Assembly (NCBI GenBank): GCA_950022295.1 | Contig: OX465595.1 | Location: 434,676,270-434,740,269 of the forward strand | Source of the DNA: Bromus sterilis | Lineage: Eukaryota > Streptophyta > Magnoliopsida > Poales > Poaceae | Length of the DNA: 64,000 bases | Reading direction: 5' to 3' | Shown here: in pieces, positions 1-10,804 of the stretch | How the letters are laid out: each line of letters begins with the position of its first letter | Numbering within the stretch: position 1 is the first letter of the stretch | Notes under the pieces: generated by a model | Databases searched by the model: none | What the model was told of the DNA's origin: nothing | The model's input: the letters and a program-made list of their open reading frames with translations, nothing else | Made by a program: the position numbers and the translations under genes

Positions 1-861
1 TCATCAAGACACAACAAAAGCAAAAAGAAAAACCTAAATTCGTTGCGGGCTGCCTCCCGAAAGCGCTTCTTTAAAGCCATTAGCTAGGCTTAATGCAAAA
101 GATCAAGTTGTATCAATCGAATCATTATCAAGATCATCAAAAAGCTCTTCAATTGTACAACTAGTCTTAAGAGGTCTTTCAAATAAAGGCATAATGAAGA
201 TACTTCTAGGGAGAAAACCAAAAAGCAGAAAATCAATGGAAGATTCATTTATAAATTTATCAAAGAGAGGTATTTCTTCCAAAGTTTTCACAGTTTCAAC
301 TTATTTGGCAATAGGTGGCTTAAATTTAGTTCGGGGAACCTTAGGGACATAATTGAACTTAGGTTCCCTTCTTGCCGAGGTCTCAACCTTTTTTGGTTTG
401 ATTGAGGAGAAAGTGGTTCCTAGAATATTAATGATTTCATCAATCTTATCTATCCTAAAAGGATCTGTATCACGCGATTTGATGACCTCCAAGGTTTTAA
501 TAATTTTAAGCATGGAGCTATCAAGCCTATTCAAATTCCCTTGAATCTTGCGATCCAACTCATTTATCCTAGTTATACTTGGTACTTCTAACTCTATCTT
601 TTCAAGTTTCTTCATAATATGAGATAGAGTTATATCTTCTTGCATGCTAGCAATAGGGAGATTTCCAACAAGATTTTCAATAACATTAAGAGACTCCCAA
701 GTAGGGGCTTCTAGAAAATTCCCATTGATAGCAGTATCTAATATGAACCTATTCCAAGAAGTAATCCCGACATAAAAATTTCTAAGCAGGATAGTAGTGG
801 ATTGCTTCTTGGTGGCTTTTCTATGAGAATCATTAATTCTATACCAAGCATCTTTTAAACT
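1..861 (-). pseudogene. Gag remnant of an Athila-like Ty3/gypsy retrotransposon
   Basis: Read on the minus strand, one frame runs from about 861 to 103 and is broken by a single TAA at 301-303. The upstream part reads SLKDAWYRINDSHRKATKKQ and then a block with FYVGITSWNR. The downstream part (645-301) is lysine-rich and helical (KKLEKIELEVPSITRINELD). This arrangement is characteristic of the capsid part of gag in Triticeae Athila/Sabrina-type elements, which would form virus-like particles in the cytoplasm. The frame is closed at 862-864 by another stop, next to LTR-like sequence, so the gag start and leader are missing. No zinc knuckle, protease or RT is visible before the window edge. Assignment to gag is fairly sure; the family name is inferred. 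Confidence 0.6.
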
Positions 862-1222
862 TTAGCAGCCAGATGTGGGCCAGGGGCCCCAGGCGCCCGC
901 CTGGCGCGGCTAGGGGTGGGGCCGCGCCGGGTGGCCGCCTGGGCCCCCCTGGCTCCCCTCTGGCCCCTCCCGGGCTCTTCTCGAAGCTTCCGTCACGCTT
1001 ATTTTTTATCTGAATTTTCCCGAATTTCTCTGGCACTTTTTATATGGGGGAAAACTGAAATAGAAAAACAGCAGAAAACAGGAATTGGCACTAGGGTGCA
1101 CTGAGTTAATAGGTTAGTCCAAATATGATCAAAAGTGTATGAAAGTGTATCTAGATCATAGCAATATCACACAAAACATGCATGGAGCAAGCAGAAATTA
1201 TAGATACGTTTTGGACGTATCA
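862..1222 (-). repeat. LTR-type end of a Gypsy element (Sabrina/WHAM-like)
   Basis: On the minus strand this block starts TGATACGTCC at 1222, followed by the near-palindrome of that start (AACGTATC) and an AT-rich stretch. It then becomes very GC-rich (870-990), as Triticeae Sabrina/WHAM LTRs do. It is in the same orientation as the gag remnant beside it, and the join at about 862 lacks the primer site and leader expected between LTR and gag. A deletion between LTR and gag is therefore likely. The flank at 1223 is unrelated GC-rich DNA. Confidence 0.5.
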
Positions 1223-1862
1223 GCGCGCGAAACAGAGGTCGCCGGAGCAAGAGAACCGCGGCGGCGCGAGGAGGAGAGCCAAGGCAAGGAAGAAGAAGTG
1301 GGAGAGATGAGCCCGAGGAGCCCCCCCCCCCCCCGTGGCTTATATGGGCGGCGGGGGTGAGTGGGATCGTGGGTGCGGTTCGTGTGGCCCGGTGTGGCCG
1401 CGTGTATCAAGAGGCGGATCGGCGACTTCGACGCAGAAGATCGTGGCGCAGAAGGCGAGGCGTGCGCAGTAACGTCCCGTCGCGCGTGGGTCGTGGGGCC
1501 CAGAGCAATAACTGCCCCGGGGAATCGGATACGACGTGCACGTGGGTTGGTCAGACTTTGGTCAAATGTAATCGTTGGAAAGGCAATCGGCTGCGCCGGA
1601 TCTCAGCTCGGCGAGAGTTTTGCCAGAAAAAGTTTTTTCAGAGAAGCACCAAAGCAGTCGGCAAGGCTGTGGTCGCGGTCGAAGAAAGGATTTTGAAGCG
1701 GTATAGATCTGGTCGGCCGGGCATGATCTCCGAGCTGAGTGTTCAGCTCGGATTGAGGAACCCGATGAGGCCAGAACAGTCAAAGCACGAAGAAAAGAAA
1801 AGAAAAACTGCAATGGCCCCGCAGTCAAGCAACCGCGGGACCCTTACAGCTTTAGGGACTAG
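1223..1862 (-). promoter_or_regulatory. GC-rich promoter and 5'-leader-like sequence, cut by the LTR
   Basis: Read on the minus strand, a TATA-like box (CCCATATAAGCC, plus positions 1337-1348) is followed by a C-rich run. Then comes about 100 bp of CT- and GC-rich sequence resembling a cereal 5' leader, with many CTCC and CGCCG triplets. This leader ends abruptly at 1222 where the Gypsy end begins, so any first exon is displaced or lost. The upstream part (1400-1860) is mixed-composition DNA without a recognisable coding frame. The reading as a promoter rests only on composition and the TATA position; it could equally be a transposon promoter. Confidence 0.3.
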
Positions 1863-2664
1863 TGTCGGGGGAATGATACCCGGGTAGGGTCACCCAGACG
1901 AAAGCAATATTTCAAGACAAGGTTGGGGCCGATTAGGATGCTGCTAGGCCGAGCTAGGCAGTCGCATGGCGCAATCGGCTCACCCTTCAATCGACTCAAG
2001 AGTTAACCTTGTACAGGTTGGATCCCCTGGTACAAGGTCATAAATGCATGATCCCGAGAGATCCGGGTGGCAGTAAGCTAAGTCACTTCGCCGATCTATC
2101 AGAGGAGAGTTGTCACCCATTCCTCTGAATCCGGAGACAGGACGACAACACCATAGATTGTAGCTCCACTGTTCACTCATCATAACCTATAAGCTACAGC
2201 ATGGGCAGCCGCTTGACAAGTCCGTATCAACCGGAGATTTGCAGTCGATGGACCCCAGCCGACGAGAGGATGACAGCTGGGGCCAGTACCCGACTGAAAT
2301 GACCGTAGTACCCCGAGCTCACACTATAAGAGCCCAGGGGTACCCCTCCTGCGAGAGGGACGCCCCCATTCGCATTTACTCCCCACAGTAGTTCCCGTAG
2401 AGAAGCAGGAGAGAACCATGCCCACGTCAAGTCTCTTCTTCCTCTGAACAGCTCCAGGAGCATTGATTGTAGTTTGTGAGATCATTCATAGCAAGCAGGA
2501 GTAGGGGTGTTATCTCTCCGGAGAGCCCCGAACCTGGGTACATCGTGGTGTCCGTCACCGTGTTTGTGCCCAACCCGATTCCGGCACCATCGACATAGTT
2601 CTCCCTCGAGTCTTCCCCTCTCTTTAGCCATCCCTATGGCATCTGTTGTTACTATGTGACGACA
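1863..2664 (+). mobile_element. Gypsy-type LTR, probably solo or truncated
   Basis: The block starts TGTCGGGGGAATGATACCC and contains a promoter-like segment (CACTATAAGAGCCC near 2322). A late segment includes CTCCGGAGAGCCCCGAACCTG, a pattern I associate with Triticeae Gypsy LTRs. It ends ACTATGTGACGACA at about 2664, directly before GGCGCCCGCC, which is reminiscent of a Gypsy primer-binding region. The flanking pentamers (ACTAG and ACCGG) do not match, so the exact end and solo status are unproven. No internal domain follows. Confidence 0.5.
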
Positions 2665-3153
2665 ACCGGCGCCCGCCTCGCCCCGTCCAGCCACGACCCG
2701 CGCCAGCCTCGCCCCGTCCATCCACGGCCGAGGCCTGCCGCTCTCGCCTCCCCGCTGGCTGCCCGTGTACAGGTCAAGTCTACTGTCGCAAGTTTGATGT
2801 CAATCTCTCTTCGGCCGTGGAAAGGATATGCGTAGGTTTCGAATTTGGTTGCAAGTGAAGATTTTCTGAATAAGGTTTCGAATTTGATGTCAATCTCTCT
2901 TCGGCCGCCGCCAATCTCTGAATTTTTTGATGTTCCATTTCGACAGTAGAACAACAGCAGCGTGGCAGCCGACCGATTTTTACAATACCGTTTTACAACA
3001 TCTATTGGAGTTGGCGTTTTACAACACGAATATGCAACATCTGTTGGAGTTGGTTGTTTTTTGATGTTGTAAAAAGCACTTTTTGGTGTTGTAAATTATA
3101 CAACACCTAGTTTATAACACCAAAATATAAAACATCTATTGGAGATGCTCTTA
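2665..3153. repeat. Short direct repeats and a PIF/Harbinger-like terminus
   Basis: GATGTCAATCTCTCTTCGGC occurs twice (near 2797 and 2889), as does GGTTTCGAATTTG. From about 2990, sequence with CAACATCTATTGGAG and CAACATCTGTTGGAG leads to the end CATCTATTGGAGATGCTC at 3150, followed by TTA. This matches the common grass DNA-transposon terminus whose mirror form is GAGCATCTCCAATAGATG with a TTA/TAA target duplication. No matching left end is present, so this is a truncated or interrupted copy. Confidence 0.4.
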
Positions 3154-3244
3154 GCTACAATAAATGGGCAGTAATCACTACACTGTCAAAAAAACAATGT
3201 GTAAGCATTTCATAATAATCATTTTGCACATATTACTGTAATCA

Positions 3245-5401
3245 CTAGATGATACCCCCCGCGTTGCTGCGGGAATTGCTAATAAATATTTTGTGTTTTA
3301 AAACATGAGATTTTTATGAAAACATTGGACATAATAATGATAGAAAATTCTGTAAAAGAAATAGTACTATTTAAAGTGTTAAAAACCACGATGAAAAGTT
3401 GAATAATGTGTGTATGTGAAATATTCCTTTAATTCCTTATCTTAACAGTGAATCATCAAGGTGATCATGAAAAAACTACAAATAGAGACAATAGAGATAT
3501 CTCATCCATTTGCAAAGGAGCCTAAACCAACGATAGCATCAGAGTAACATTTCATAGAAAAACAGAGCTTGCGCTGAAAATATAAAGTGTGAGTTCACTC
3601 TTAATCTGATTCCTATAAAAAAAGGTCACCTATAAATTATGAGACTCACTTTTGACTCTTCCCAGCTAATGTGCAGCATACTGCTATTTCTTTCAGGCTA
3701 CCATTCACGACAATATACCAACCTCTGATTGATTTTTTTTTCATTTGAGCATCTCTCAACTGTGCATGTTTCAAAGCTTTGACTGCAAGCCGACAGTGAG
3801 GGGGAGAAGCACAAAATATCATGATAACCGAAGAGCGAGCTAGGTGATGCATAAGATGGAGATGAAGGGAGACCTCAACATCACCATGGCCAAGCATCTG
3901 ACAAGGTTGATATATCTGCCAGCCACTATAAGATTGAGATTAAGAAAATATGGGGCCATTAGAATTTAAAGTGAACTAAATTAACTAACACATATTTATG
4001 CCCGGGTCTACCGGTGATTGCTGCAATAAATCCAATATAATTTGTAGCACAAAAGGGTCAACCATAATTACGAACCAATACATTTGAAGGCGAGGTAAAA
4101 AATATGAGCGAATGAGATTGAGATAGAAAAAATAAAAAAAGAGGAAGGTGGGGAAGAGAGGTTGGCTCCATCGAGATTGCTATGAGAGAGCACGCAGAGG
4201 CTGTACCTTGAAGCAGGGATCTTGATCGGAAGGCATCGAGCCCAAGAAGCACAGTCTGACGGAAGCACAAATGAACATGTGTTGTAAAATCAGATTTTGC
4301 ACAAAGACAATTAGGAAAATTAGATCAATCGGTAGACTTTATTTCTTTATTTTGGACCGTTGGTGCGTACCAAGATAGTCGTTACACACTTATATTTGTG
4401 ATATTTGGAGTAAGCTTGTAACACCGGGGAACTCTTCAGTGTGGCTATGAAAATAAAATGGGAAAAGTAGCATGTGAATGTTCAGCAAAGATAAATCCTT
4501 CTCTTAAGAGACTATAATGTTCATAATTTATATCCCGGCAAACAAAAAAATCGTAATTTATAGTGCACTATAAAGTTTCAATGATCTGCCATCGACCAAA
4601 GGAAAGAAACTCGAGAATAATGTATTTATGCATCCATGGTTTATGCTCTTCACCAAAAATCTACATGGAACAATTACAGAAGCGTAGAAGAACTATTGTG
4701 AAACTTCAACAAAAAGGAAGCGATCCAACATGATTTGCATAAAACAGTTTGATTTGCATAAACCTTCATATTAGAACGTGCTTGGGATGTAATCTTCAGT
4801 GAGAAAATATAAGTTAGAAAAACGCTCCAATCTGAAATATAAATTTGCATATATTCAGAAACTGAATAGTACTTCTCACAAATGCTCACGAACTGGAACA
4901 TAAATTGGCATATAGTCACAAACTGAATAGTAATCCTCCCACAAACGCTCAGAAACGCATATAGTCAGAGAATGAATAGTAACCTCCCACATCTCAAGCG
5001 AGCCATGTGCATAACTTCCAATAAAAGTTACTCAGAAACATAAACTTACATCCACCTTCAGATTGGAGCCTGTGTAGGAAGTAATCTTCAGTAAGAAAAC
5101 TGTGATTCGATCCCAAGGCAGCCCAGAAGAAACCTGAAGAATTTGAAATGGAAGGCCACATATTCAATCAAGAGAAATTAAATTCAGATTTTGAATAGGC
5201 AAGGAATTTAAATGCAAGGCTATGTATCAAAAATCCAAAATAGAGAAAGAACAGAAATTCAAGGGTATGTATTCAATCAAGCAAAATTATATCTACATAT
5301 TAATCAAACACGCAAAAAATCAGAATTAGCAATCGATGGGAACATCATATATCAATAGGATGCATAAAGCTGTGGCGCCTGGGTATGCATCGAGGGAAAA
5401 A
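3245..5401 (-). mobile_element. Helitron 3' end (minus strand) and flanking AT-rich DNA
   Basis: On the minus strand the element ends with the hairpin CCCGCAGCAACGCGGG, about nine bases, then CTAG (3245-3248). The next base outside is T, as expected for Helitron insertion between A and T. The body runs to the right. I could not find its 5' end; it may lie beyond the Gypsy insertion at 5402. The interval is AT-rich. An open frame of 83 codons at 3646-3897 (minus) was seen but resembles nothing I recognise. No helicase or Rep coding is present, so the element is non-autonomous. Confidence 0.55.
4845..4995. repeat. Degenerate short tandem repeat
   Basis: Three diverged copies of a unit containing CATATAGTCA, a run ending in TGAATAGTA and CTCCCACA (or CTCACA) follow each other at a spacing of about 50-60 bp. 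No gene is associated with them. Confidence 0.4.
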
Positions 5402-5728
5402 TGTTAGAGCCTTGATCTAGACTCTCACTCTGAATTCGTAGCAATCTCTCTCAGATGTGCATATGGTTTTACAGATCGTGGGGATACAAGAATTTGGGAA
5501 AGGGGAAAGGGGAAAGTAGCTGCCGTCGGTGCCGTGATCCACTGGATGCCTCCAGACTTGGCCCTGCCCCCTTAAGTAGCCTGGTTAGGTGAGGGAGTTG
5601 GTGGAGACGTGGCCGTCACCCACTCCGGGCCGGCGTACCGCGTGCTGGCCTGCCTTGCACGCTTGGAGCGTGCAACGCTCCCTCCTGTCTGGCTGGCGCG
5701 TGGGGTCGTCTCGTCAGGGTTGCTGACA
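5402..5728 (-). repeat. 3' LTR of the Reina-like element
   Basis: This 327-bp LTR reads TGTCAGCAAC to GGCTCTAACA on the minus strand. It differs from the partner at 10478-10804 at about six sites with no length change. It is preceded on the minus strand by the polypurine tract and followed by the target duplication AAAAA. Confidence 0.93.
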
Positions 5729-7194
5729 TCCCCTCCTCCTTGAGACGAGGCTTGGCCCCAAGCCTCCGCATGCGGGAAACGGTCGACGAGCGCTGCGCGA
5801 TCTTCCCAGGTGTCGTCCACAGCTCCATCGCCCGACCAGCGAACCTTGACCCCATGTTTGCGGCGCCAGCGAGTCTGAAGAATGGCTTGTGGCACCGCGA
5901 GAGCATCAGTACATATGGGAAGTTCTGGGGAAGAAGTCATACCCGGAAGCAAGGCTCGACGCAGTTGAGATACATGGAATACCGGATGGACAGCTGCATG
6001 TGGGGGCAACTGTAACTTGTACGCTGCATCATTGATTTTGGCGATGATGGGGAAAGGCCCGAAGAACTTGAACGAAAGCTTGTGGTTGGCGCGGGGTGCA
6101 ATCGACGTCTGAATGTAGGGCTGAAGTTTCAGGAAGACCCGATCACCCACCTCAAAGGACCTGGGTGAGCGCTTTTTATCCGCCTGTGTCTTCATATACT
6201 GGCGAGCTCTGTTAAGATGCTGCTGCACCAGACCTTGTATCACCTCACGCTCTTCGAGCCAAGAACGAAGAGACGGAACCGAGCATGAATTGGCGGCTGA
6301 AAGGCCCCATTGGCGCGGCTCATGCCCGTACATTGCTTTGAAAGGGGACATCCCTACAGCAGAGTGGTGTGAAGAATTGTACCAGAATTGCGCCAACGGC
6401 AACCAGAAGCTCCAACGCCGAGGGCAGGCATGCGTGAAGCAGCGGAGGAAGGTCTCCAGACATTGATTGACCCGTTCGGTCTGACCGTCCGTCTGCGGGT
6501 GATTAGCAGTGCTCAATCGGAATTCTGTGCCTGCATACTGGAAGAGCTCTCGCCAAAAGTGGCTGGTGAAGACAGGGTCGCGGTCAGAAACAATGGCTCC
6601 TGGGAGCCCATGTAGTTTGTAAATCTGATGCATGTAGAGATGAGCGACCTTGGAAGCAGTATACGGGTGGGCAAGAGGTAGGAAGTGAGCAAACTTAGTG
6701 CGTTTGTCAACCAAAACCCAGATGCAATTAGCCTTACCCGACTGCGGAAGCCCATCAATGAAATCCATGGTGATCATGTCCCAGGAATGCTCAGGAATGG
6801 GTAAAGGCATCAGCAAACCTGGTTAAGCAGAGCGGACGGGTTTGGCCTGTTGGCAGATGGAGCAACATTGCACGTAGTGTTGAATTTGTATCTTCATCTT
6901 GGGCCAAGCGAAAAGACGCCGGATGCGGCGATAAGTAACCGGGAACCCCGAGTGGCCACCCATAGGACTGTCATGGAAAGCCGACATAATCTTCTGCTGT
7001 AGTTCAGTAGAACCCCCCAGCCATATGCGGTCACGAAACCGCAGCAGGCCCTGGGTCAGAGAGAAACGCCCTTTGGGGTCGGGGCGCACGGCCAACTGCT
7101 CCAGTAAACGTTGCGCCTGGGGGTTGCTGTTGTAGCTGTGAATGATGTCGTCCAGCCAAGCAGGTTGGCATGAAGTAATAGCATGAAGCTGCAC
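5572..7194 (-). pseudogene. Integrase region of the Reina-like polyprotein
   Basis: The frame holds an HHCC zinc-binding segment (HDSPMGGHSG then CSICQQAK). It then holds a DDE core with D in ITMDFIDGLP, D in AIVSDRDPVF and E in QTDGQTERVN, so the catalytic triad is intact. The C-terminal part contains FKFFGPFPI and HPVFHVSQLR. A tail around 5740-5900 with VRWSGDGAVDDTWED looks like a chromodomain of the type that guides chromovirus insertion. A TAA at 6823-6825 splits the zinc-binding part from the core in one continuous frame. The frame terminates at 5572 inside the LTR. It is one frame away from the upstream RT segment because of an indel near 7200, so no functional integrase can be made without both lesions being bypassed. 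Confidence 0.88.
5729..5741 (-). promoter_or_regulatory. Polypurine tract
   Basis: The minus strand reads AAGGAGGAGGGGA immediately before the 3' LTR. This is the usual primer for plus-strand DNA synthesis in LTR retrotransposons, and it fixes the element's orientation. Confidence 0.85.
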
Positions 7195-9614
7195 CTTGGG
7201 GCACGGGACAGGGCGTCAGCTGCAGCATTTTCTGCGCCCTTTTTATACCAAATACGGTATTGAAGACCCAGGAGCTTAGTGAAAGCTTTCTGCTGCCAAG
7301 GTGTGGAGAGTCGTTGTTCCTCGAGGTGAGTCAGACTACGCTGATCCGTGAGAATGGTGAATTCAGCGTGCTGAAGGTAGGGGCGCCATTTGTCCACCGC
7401 TACGAGGATGGCCAAGTACTCTTTCTCGTAAGTGGATAGTCCCTGATAGCGCGGACAAAGGGCTTTGCTCATGAAGGCAATGGGATGACCATCCTGCTGC
7501 GGCACTGCTCCCACACCACTGTCACAGGCATCGGTCTCAACACAAAAGGGCTTCAAAAAGTCTGGTAACGCCAAGACAGGGGCAGAGACCAAAGTGTCTC
7601 TCAGAGTTTGAAAAGCCGTGGATGCTTGAGGTGTCCAAAGGACCGGAACACCTTTCTTCAGAAGGTCGAACAAAGGGCGAGCAATGATCCCAAAGTTGCG
7701 GATGAATCTGCGGTAGTACCCTGCGAGCCCCAAAAACCCGCGAACTCCTTTGACATCCGTGGGTGTGGCCCATTCCTGCACATCCTGAACTTTGTTGACC
7801 TCTGTAGCCACGCCCTGGGCGCTGATGACATGCCCCAGGTACAACAGACATCGCTGGCCGAACGCACACTTGGAAGCCTTGACATACCAAGAATCCCGAC
7901 GCAACAGCTGCAGAACTTGGCGTAGATGCTCCGCCTGATCTTCCAGAGTGCGGGTGTACACGAGAATGTCATTGAAGAAGACCAGGACAAAGATGCGCAG
8001 AGCTGGCTTGAGTGTGTCATTCATTGCACTGATGAAAGAGGCTGGGGCACCGGCCAAGCCAAAGGACATCACCTTGTACTCGAACAGGCCGGAGTGCGTC
8101 TGGAAAGCTATTTTGGGCTCTTCGCCCTCTGCCAGGCGAATCTGATGGTACCCCGCACGGAGATCAAGTTTAGAAAACCACCTCGCGCCCTTGAGTTCAT
8201 CCAGAAGCTCCTCAATGACTGGAACTGGGTACTTGGCGATGGTCGTGAGCGCATTGAGTTGGCGGTAGTCGATACAGAGGCGCCAGGTACCATCCTTCTT
8301 CTTGACAAGGATCACTGGAGAAGAAAACGGGCTGGTGCTCTTCTGTATTATGCCAGCCTTCAGCAGATCCGCCACCTGTTTTTCAATCTCAGTCTTGTGA
8401 TCAGGCTTGTGGCGATAAGCACGTGTGTTCACTGGTTGCGCCCCTGGCACCAAAGGAATGCGGTGGTCGCAAGCCCGACGTGGAGGAAGGGTTGTGGGCT
8501 CCCTGAAGACGTCCGCAAAGTCGTCGAGGACACGCTGGATGCACTCCGGAACAGGATCAATTGATTCAGCAGTCGTTGACGGGGTGCACACATACACCAT
8601 GTGAGTAATGGCCCCTGCTTTGCATAGCCCTTGGAGTTGAATCTGATTAATGACGAGGCAGGTAGAGGACGCCGCGTCGTGCCCCTGAAGAACTGCTTGG
8701 CCTTGCGCAGTGTGGAGGGCGATGTACTTGGCCTTCCAGTCGACTGTCATCGGGCTGTGCTCCTCGAGCCAGTCCATGCCCAGGATAGCATCATAGGTGC
8801 CAAGCGACAGAATCTTCATGTCGGTGCAGAATTCCTGGCCTTGAGAGCACCAGTGGCAAGCCGGAACAGATGCTGAACAGATGAGCTCGCCCCCGCCTGC
8901 GACACGCACACGTTGGGCGCGATCGAGAGGTTTGACGCCGTCCAATTGTTTTGCCAGTTGAAGATTGATGAAGGAAGTCGAACTGCCAAAATCCACAAGC
9001 ATGAGCATCTCGTGGCCTTGGATCCACGCTCGGAGCTGGAACGCCTTGGGTGACACACCGCCAGTAAGGGGCGAGCGCGAGATGGCCATGACTGCGTCGG
9101 AAGCAGGCGCAGGAGGCAGAACGGGGGTGTCGGCGGGGGAGTCGAGGCCGAACAGCTCCAGGAGTTCTTCCACAACGTGGAGCTGGACGGAAGTGGGACA
9201 AACGTGATCTTGTCCCCACCTCTCGCCGCACTTGAAGCAGAGGCCGCGGGCGCGACGGTACTCGCGTAGCGCACGGAGTTTGTTGGAGTCCGCTCGTGAC
9301 CCCTCCTGACCGTGGCGATCCGTCGCCACGGTCGGCGCCGCGCGCAGGGGTGGCGGTGGGAGTGGCAGGGGAGCTGCATTCCGATGAGGCACGTCCATCA
9401 GACGAAGAGGAGGGGGTCCCCGCGGCGCGTCGAAATGCACCCCATCGGCCACCTCTTCTTGCAGCAGAGCCAATGAACACGTCGTGTCCAAGTCCGATGG
9501 CCGTTGCACCAACACCGCGGCGCGAATGTCCGGCCGGAGACCCTCGACAAAACGAGTCAAAAAATAATAGGGGTGGATTGTGTCAGAATAAGAACTGAGG
9601 TGATTGATGATCAA
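7195..9614 (-). pseudogene. Zinc knuckle, protease, RT and RNase H of the Reina-like polyprotein
   Basis: In order on the minus strand: the gag zinc knuckle (LCFKCGERWGQDHVCP, near 9230), protease (LVDFGSSTSFI near 8990), RT and RNase H. RT shows PFSSPVILVKKKDGTWRLCI, KLDLRAGYHQIR and FFNDILVY near 7968-7980. RNase H shows ETDACDSGVGA, then TDQRSLTHL and ADALSRAP near 7225. Two active sites deviate from the family. The protease has DFG where chromoviruses have DSG or DTG. RT has FFND where F/YxDD is required, which removes one of the two metal-binding aspartates. The frame is otherwise open for about 800 codons. It is separated from gag by one stop at 9684-9686 and runs out of frame after about 7200. 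Confidence 0.88.
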
Positions 9615-9683
9615 TTCAAAACGCTCGATGTAATCGGAGACAGAAGAAGTTTGGCGAACAGTATAAAATTGGCGGATGAGGTG

Positions 9684-10382
9684 TTAGTGGCGATCTCGAC
9701 CGAAACGAGTGCAGAGAACAGCAGAAAAAGTCTCCCAATTAAATTCAGACAGTTTTTTCTGCACAGACTGCAGCCAAACGGAAGCCGAACCAGAGAAATT
9801 CAGCGAAGCCATCGGGACCCAAAAGGATTCATGAATTCCAAACATGGAAAAATACTGCTCGCAAAGCGTCTTCCAAAGACGGGGATTCTCGCCGGTGAAC
9901 AACGGAAAAGAGATCGAGGGGTGGGCTTGGCCGAGACCCGCAAGGATTTGACTGGCGTGAGCAAAAGGGGACAGCAGTTGGAACGGGGAATCGGACGGAC
10001 CTGTGGCCGGGAGCAGCGGCGGGGTCTGAAAAGACGCCGCCGGCAACCCCCGAGGAAGATGAAACCCGCCGTGGTCCGTAGACCCGTTGTTGTGGGCCGC
10101 CGCGCCCGCACCCGCTGGTGGCGGCTGTAGGCCGCGGAGCGCCGGATCGGTGGAGGTCTCGCCGCGCGCCGATGTCGATGACGGGGGGCGCGCGATCTGG
10201 AGCACCGTGACCGCCTTGCCGAGCTCGGTGACGCACTGCTCGAGATCTGGGCGCCACGCGCTGAGATCGTCGATTTTGGCGGACTGCCCCTGGATCGCGG
10301 TCGAAGCAGCACCCAACGTGGACCGGAACTCATCCAGCGAGGCCGTCGGCTTGTCGAGGTAGGATTTGATGGCGGGATCCAT
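9684..10382 (-). pseudogene. Gag capsid region of the Reina-like element
   Basis: I take the start as the first Met after the primer site (MDPAIKSYLDKP, minus 10382). The protein has a predicted helical N-terminal part, a Ser/Pro/Gly-rich linker and then the capsid core. The core includes ISFPLFTGENPRLWKTLCEQ and WLQSVQKKLSEFNWETF, the signature of the retrotransposon gag domain. The frame ends at a TAG/TAA-type stop at 9684-9686 and continues after it in the same frame into the zinc knuckle and pol. This stop is therefore probably a nonsense mutation in a single gag-pol frame. Gag would form the cytoplasmic particle in which reverse transcription occurs. Confidence 0.85.
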
Positions 10383-10463
10383 GGCCTCAAGGTGAAGACG
10401 AGCTTGACGGAGGCGGCGAGTCTCGACGAACTGCGCCAGCGAGGAAGGGGAGATCGATGGTTG

Positions 10464-10475
10464 TCTCTGATACCA
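10464..10475 (-). promoter_or_regulatory. Primer-binding site (initiator tRNA-Met type)
   Basis: The minus strand reads TGGTATCAGAGA two bases inside the 5' LTR. This is the usual complement of the 3' end of plant initiator methionine tRNA, which primes minus-strand DNA. Confidence 0.9.
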
Positions 10476-10477
10476 GA

Positions 10478-10804
10478 TGTTAGAGCCTTGATCTAGACTC
10501 TCACTCTCGATTCGTAGCAATCTCTCTCAGATGTGCATATGGTTTTACAGATCATGGGGATGCAAGAATTTGGGAAAGGGGAAAGGGGAAAGTAGCTGCC
10601 GTCGGTGCCGTGATCCACTGGATGCCTCCAGACTTGGCCCTGCCCCCTTAAGTAGCCTGGTTAGGTGAGGGAGTTGGTGTAGACGTGGTCGTCACCCACT
10701 CCGGGCCGGCGTACCGCGTGCTGGCCTGCCTTGCACGCTTGGAGCGTGCAACGCTCCCTCCTGTCTGGCTGGCGCGTGGGGTCGTCTCGTCAGGGTTGCT
10801 GACA
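10478..10804 (-). repeat. 5' LTR of the Reina-like element
   Basis: This 327-bp LTR is flanked outside by AAAAA and inside by the primer-binding site. TG/CA ends are conserved. It matches the 3' LTR at all but about six positions. The 119 bp from 10805 to the next Helitron end carry no recognised feature, apart from a short open stretch with QWQQYAMEDIHPYG on the plus strand that I cannot assign. Confidence 0.93.

Larger units (their letters stand above)
5402..10804 (-). mobile_element. Ty3/gypsy chromovirus (Reina-like), near complete
   Basis: This 5,403-bp element has 327-bp LTRs at both ends, target duplication AAAAA (5397-5401 and 10805-10809), a tRNA-iMet primer site and a polypurine tract. 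Its order is gag, protease, RT, RNase H, integrase with a chromodomain-like tail, all on the minus strand. Short LTRs, a total near 5.4 kb and the integrase tail point to the Reina clade (inference). I counted six mismatches between the LTRs, so the insertion is young. The polyprotein is broken by a stop after gag, a frameshift near 7200 and a stop at 6823-6825. The RT active-site motif is also altered. It appears to sit inside, or beside, the Helitron that ends at 3245. Confidence 0.9.

Noticed and set aside
7926..8564. 212-codon plus-strand frame inside the Reina-like pol
   Set aside because: It is antisense to the RT coding region, whose motifs are unambiguous on the minus strand; it has no domain of its own.
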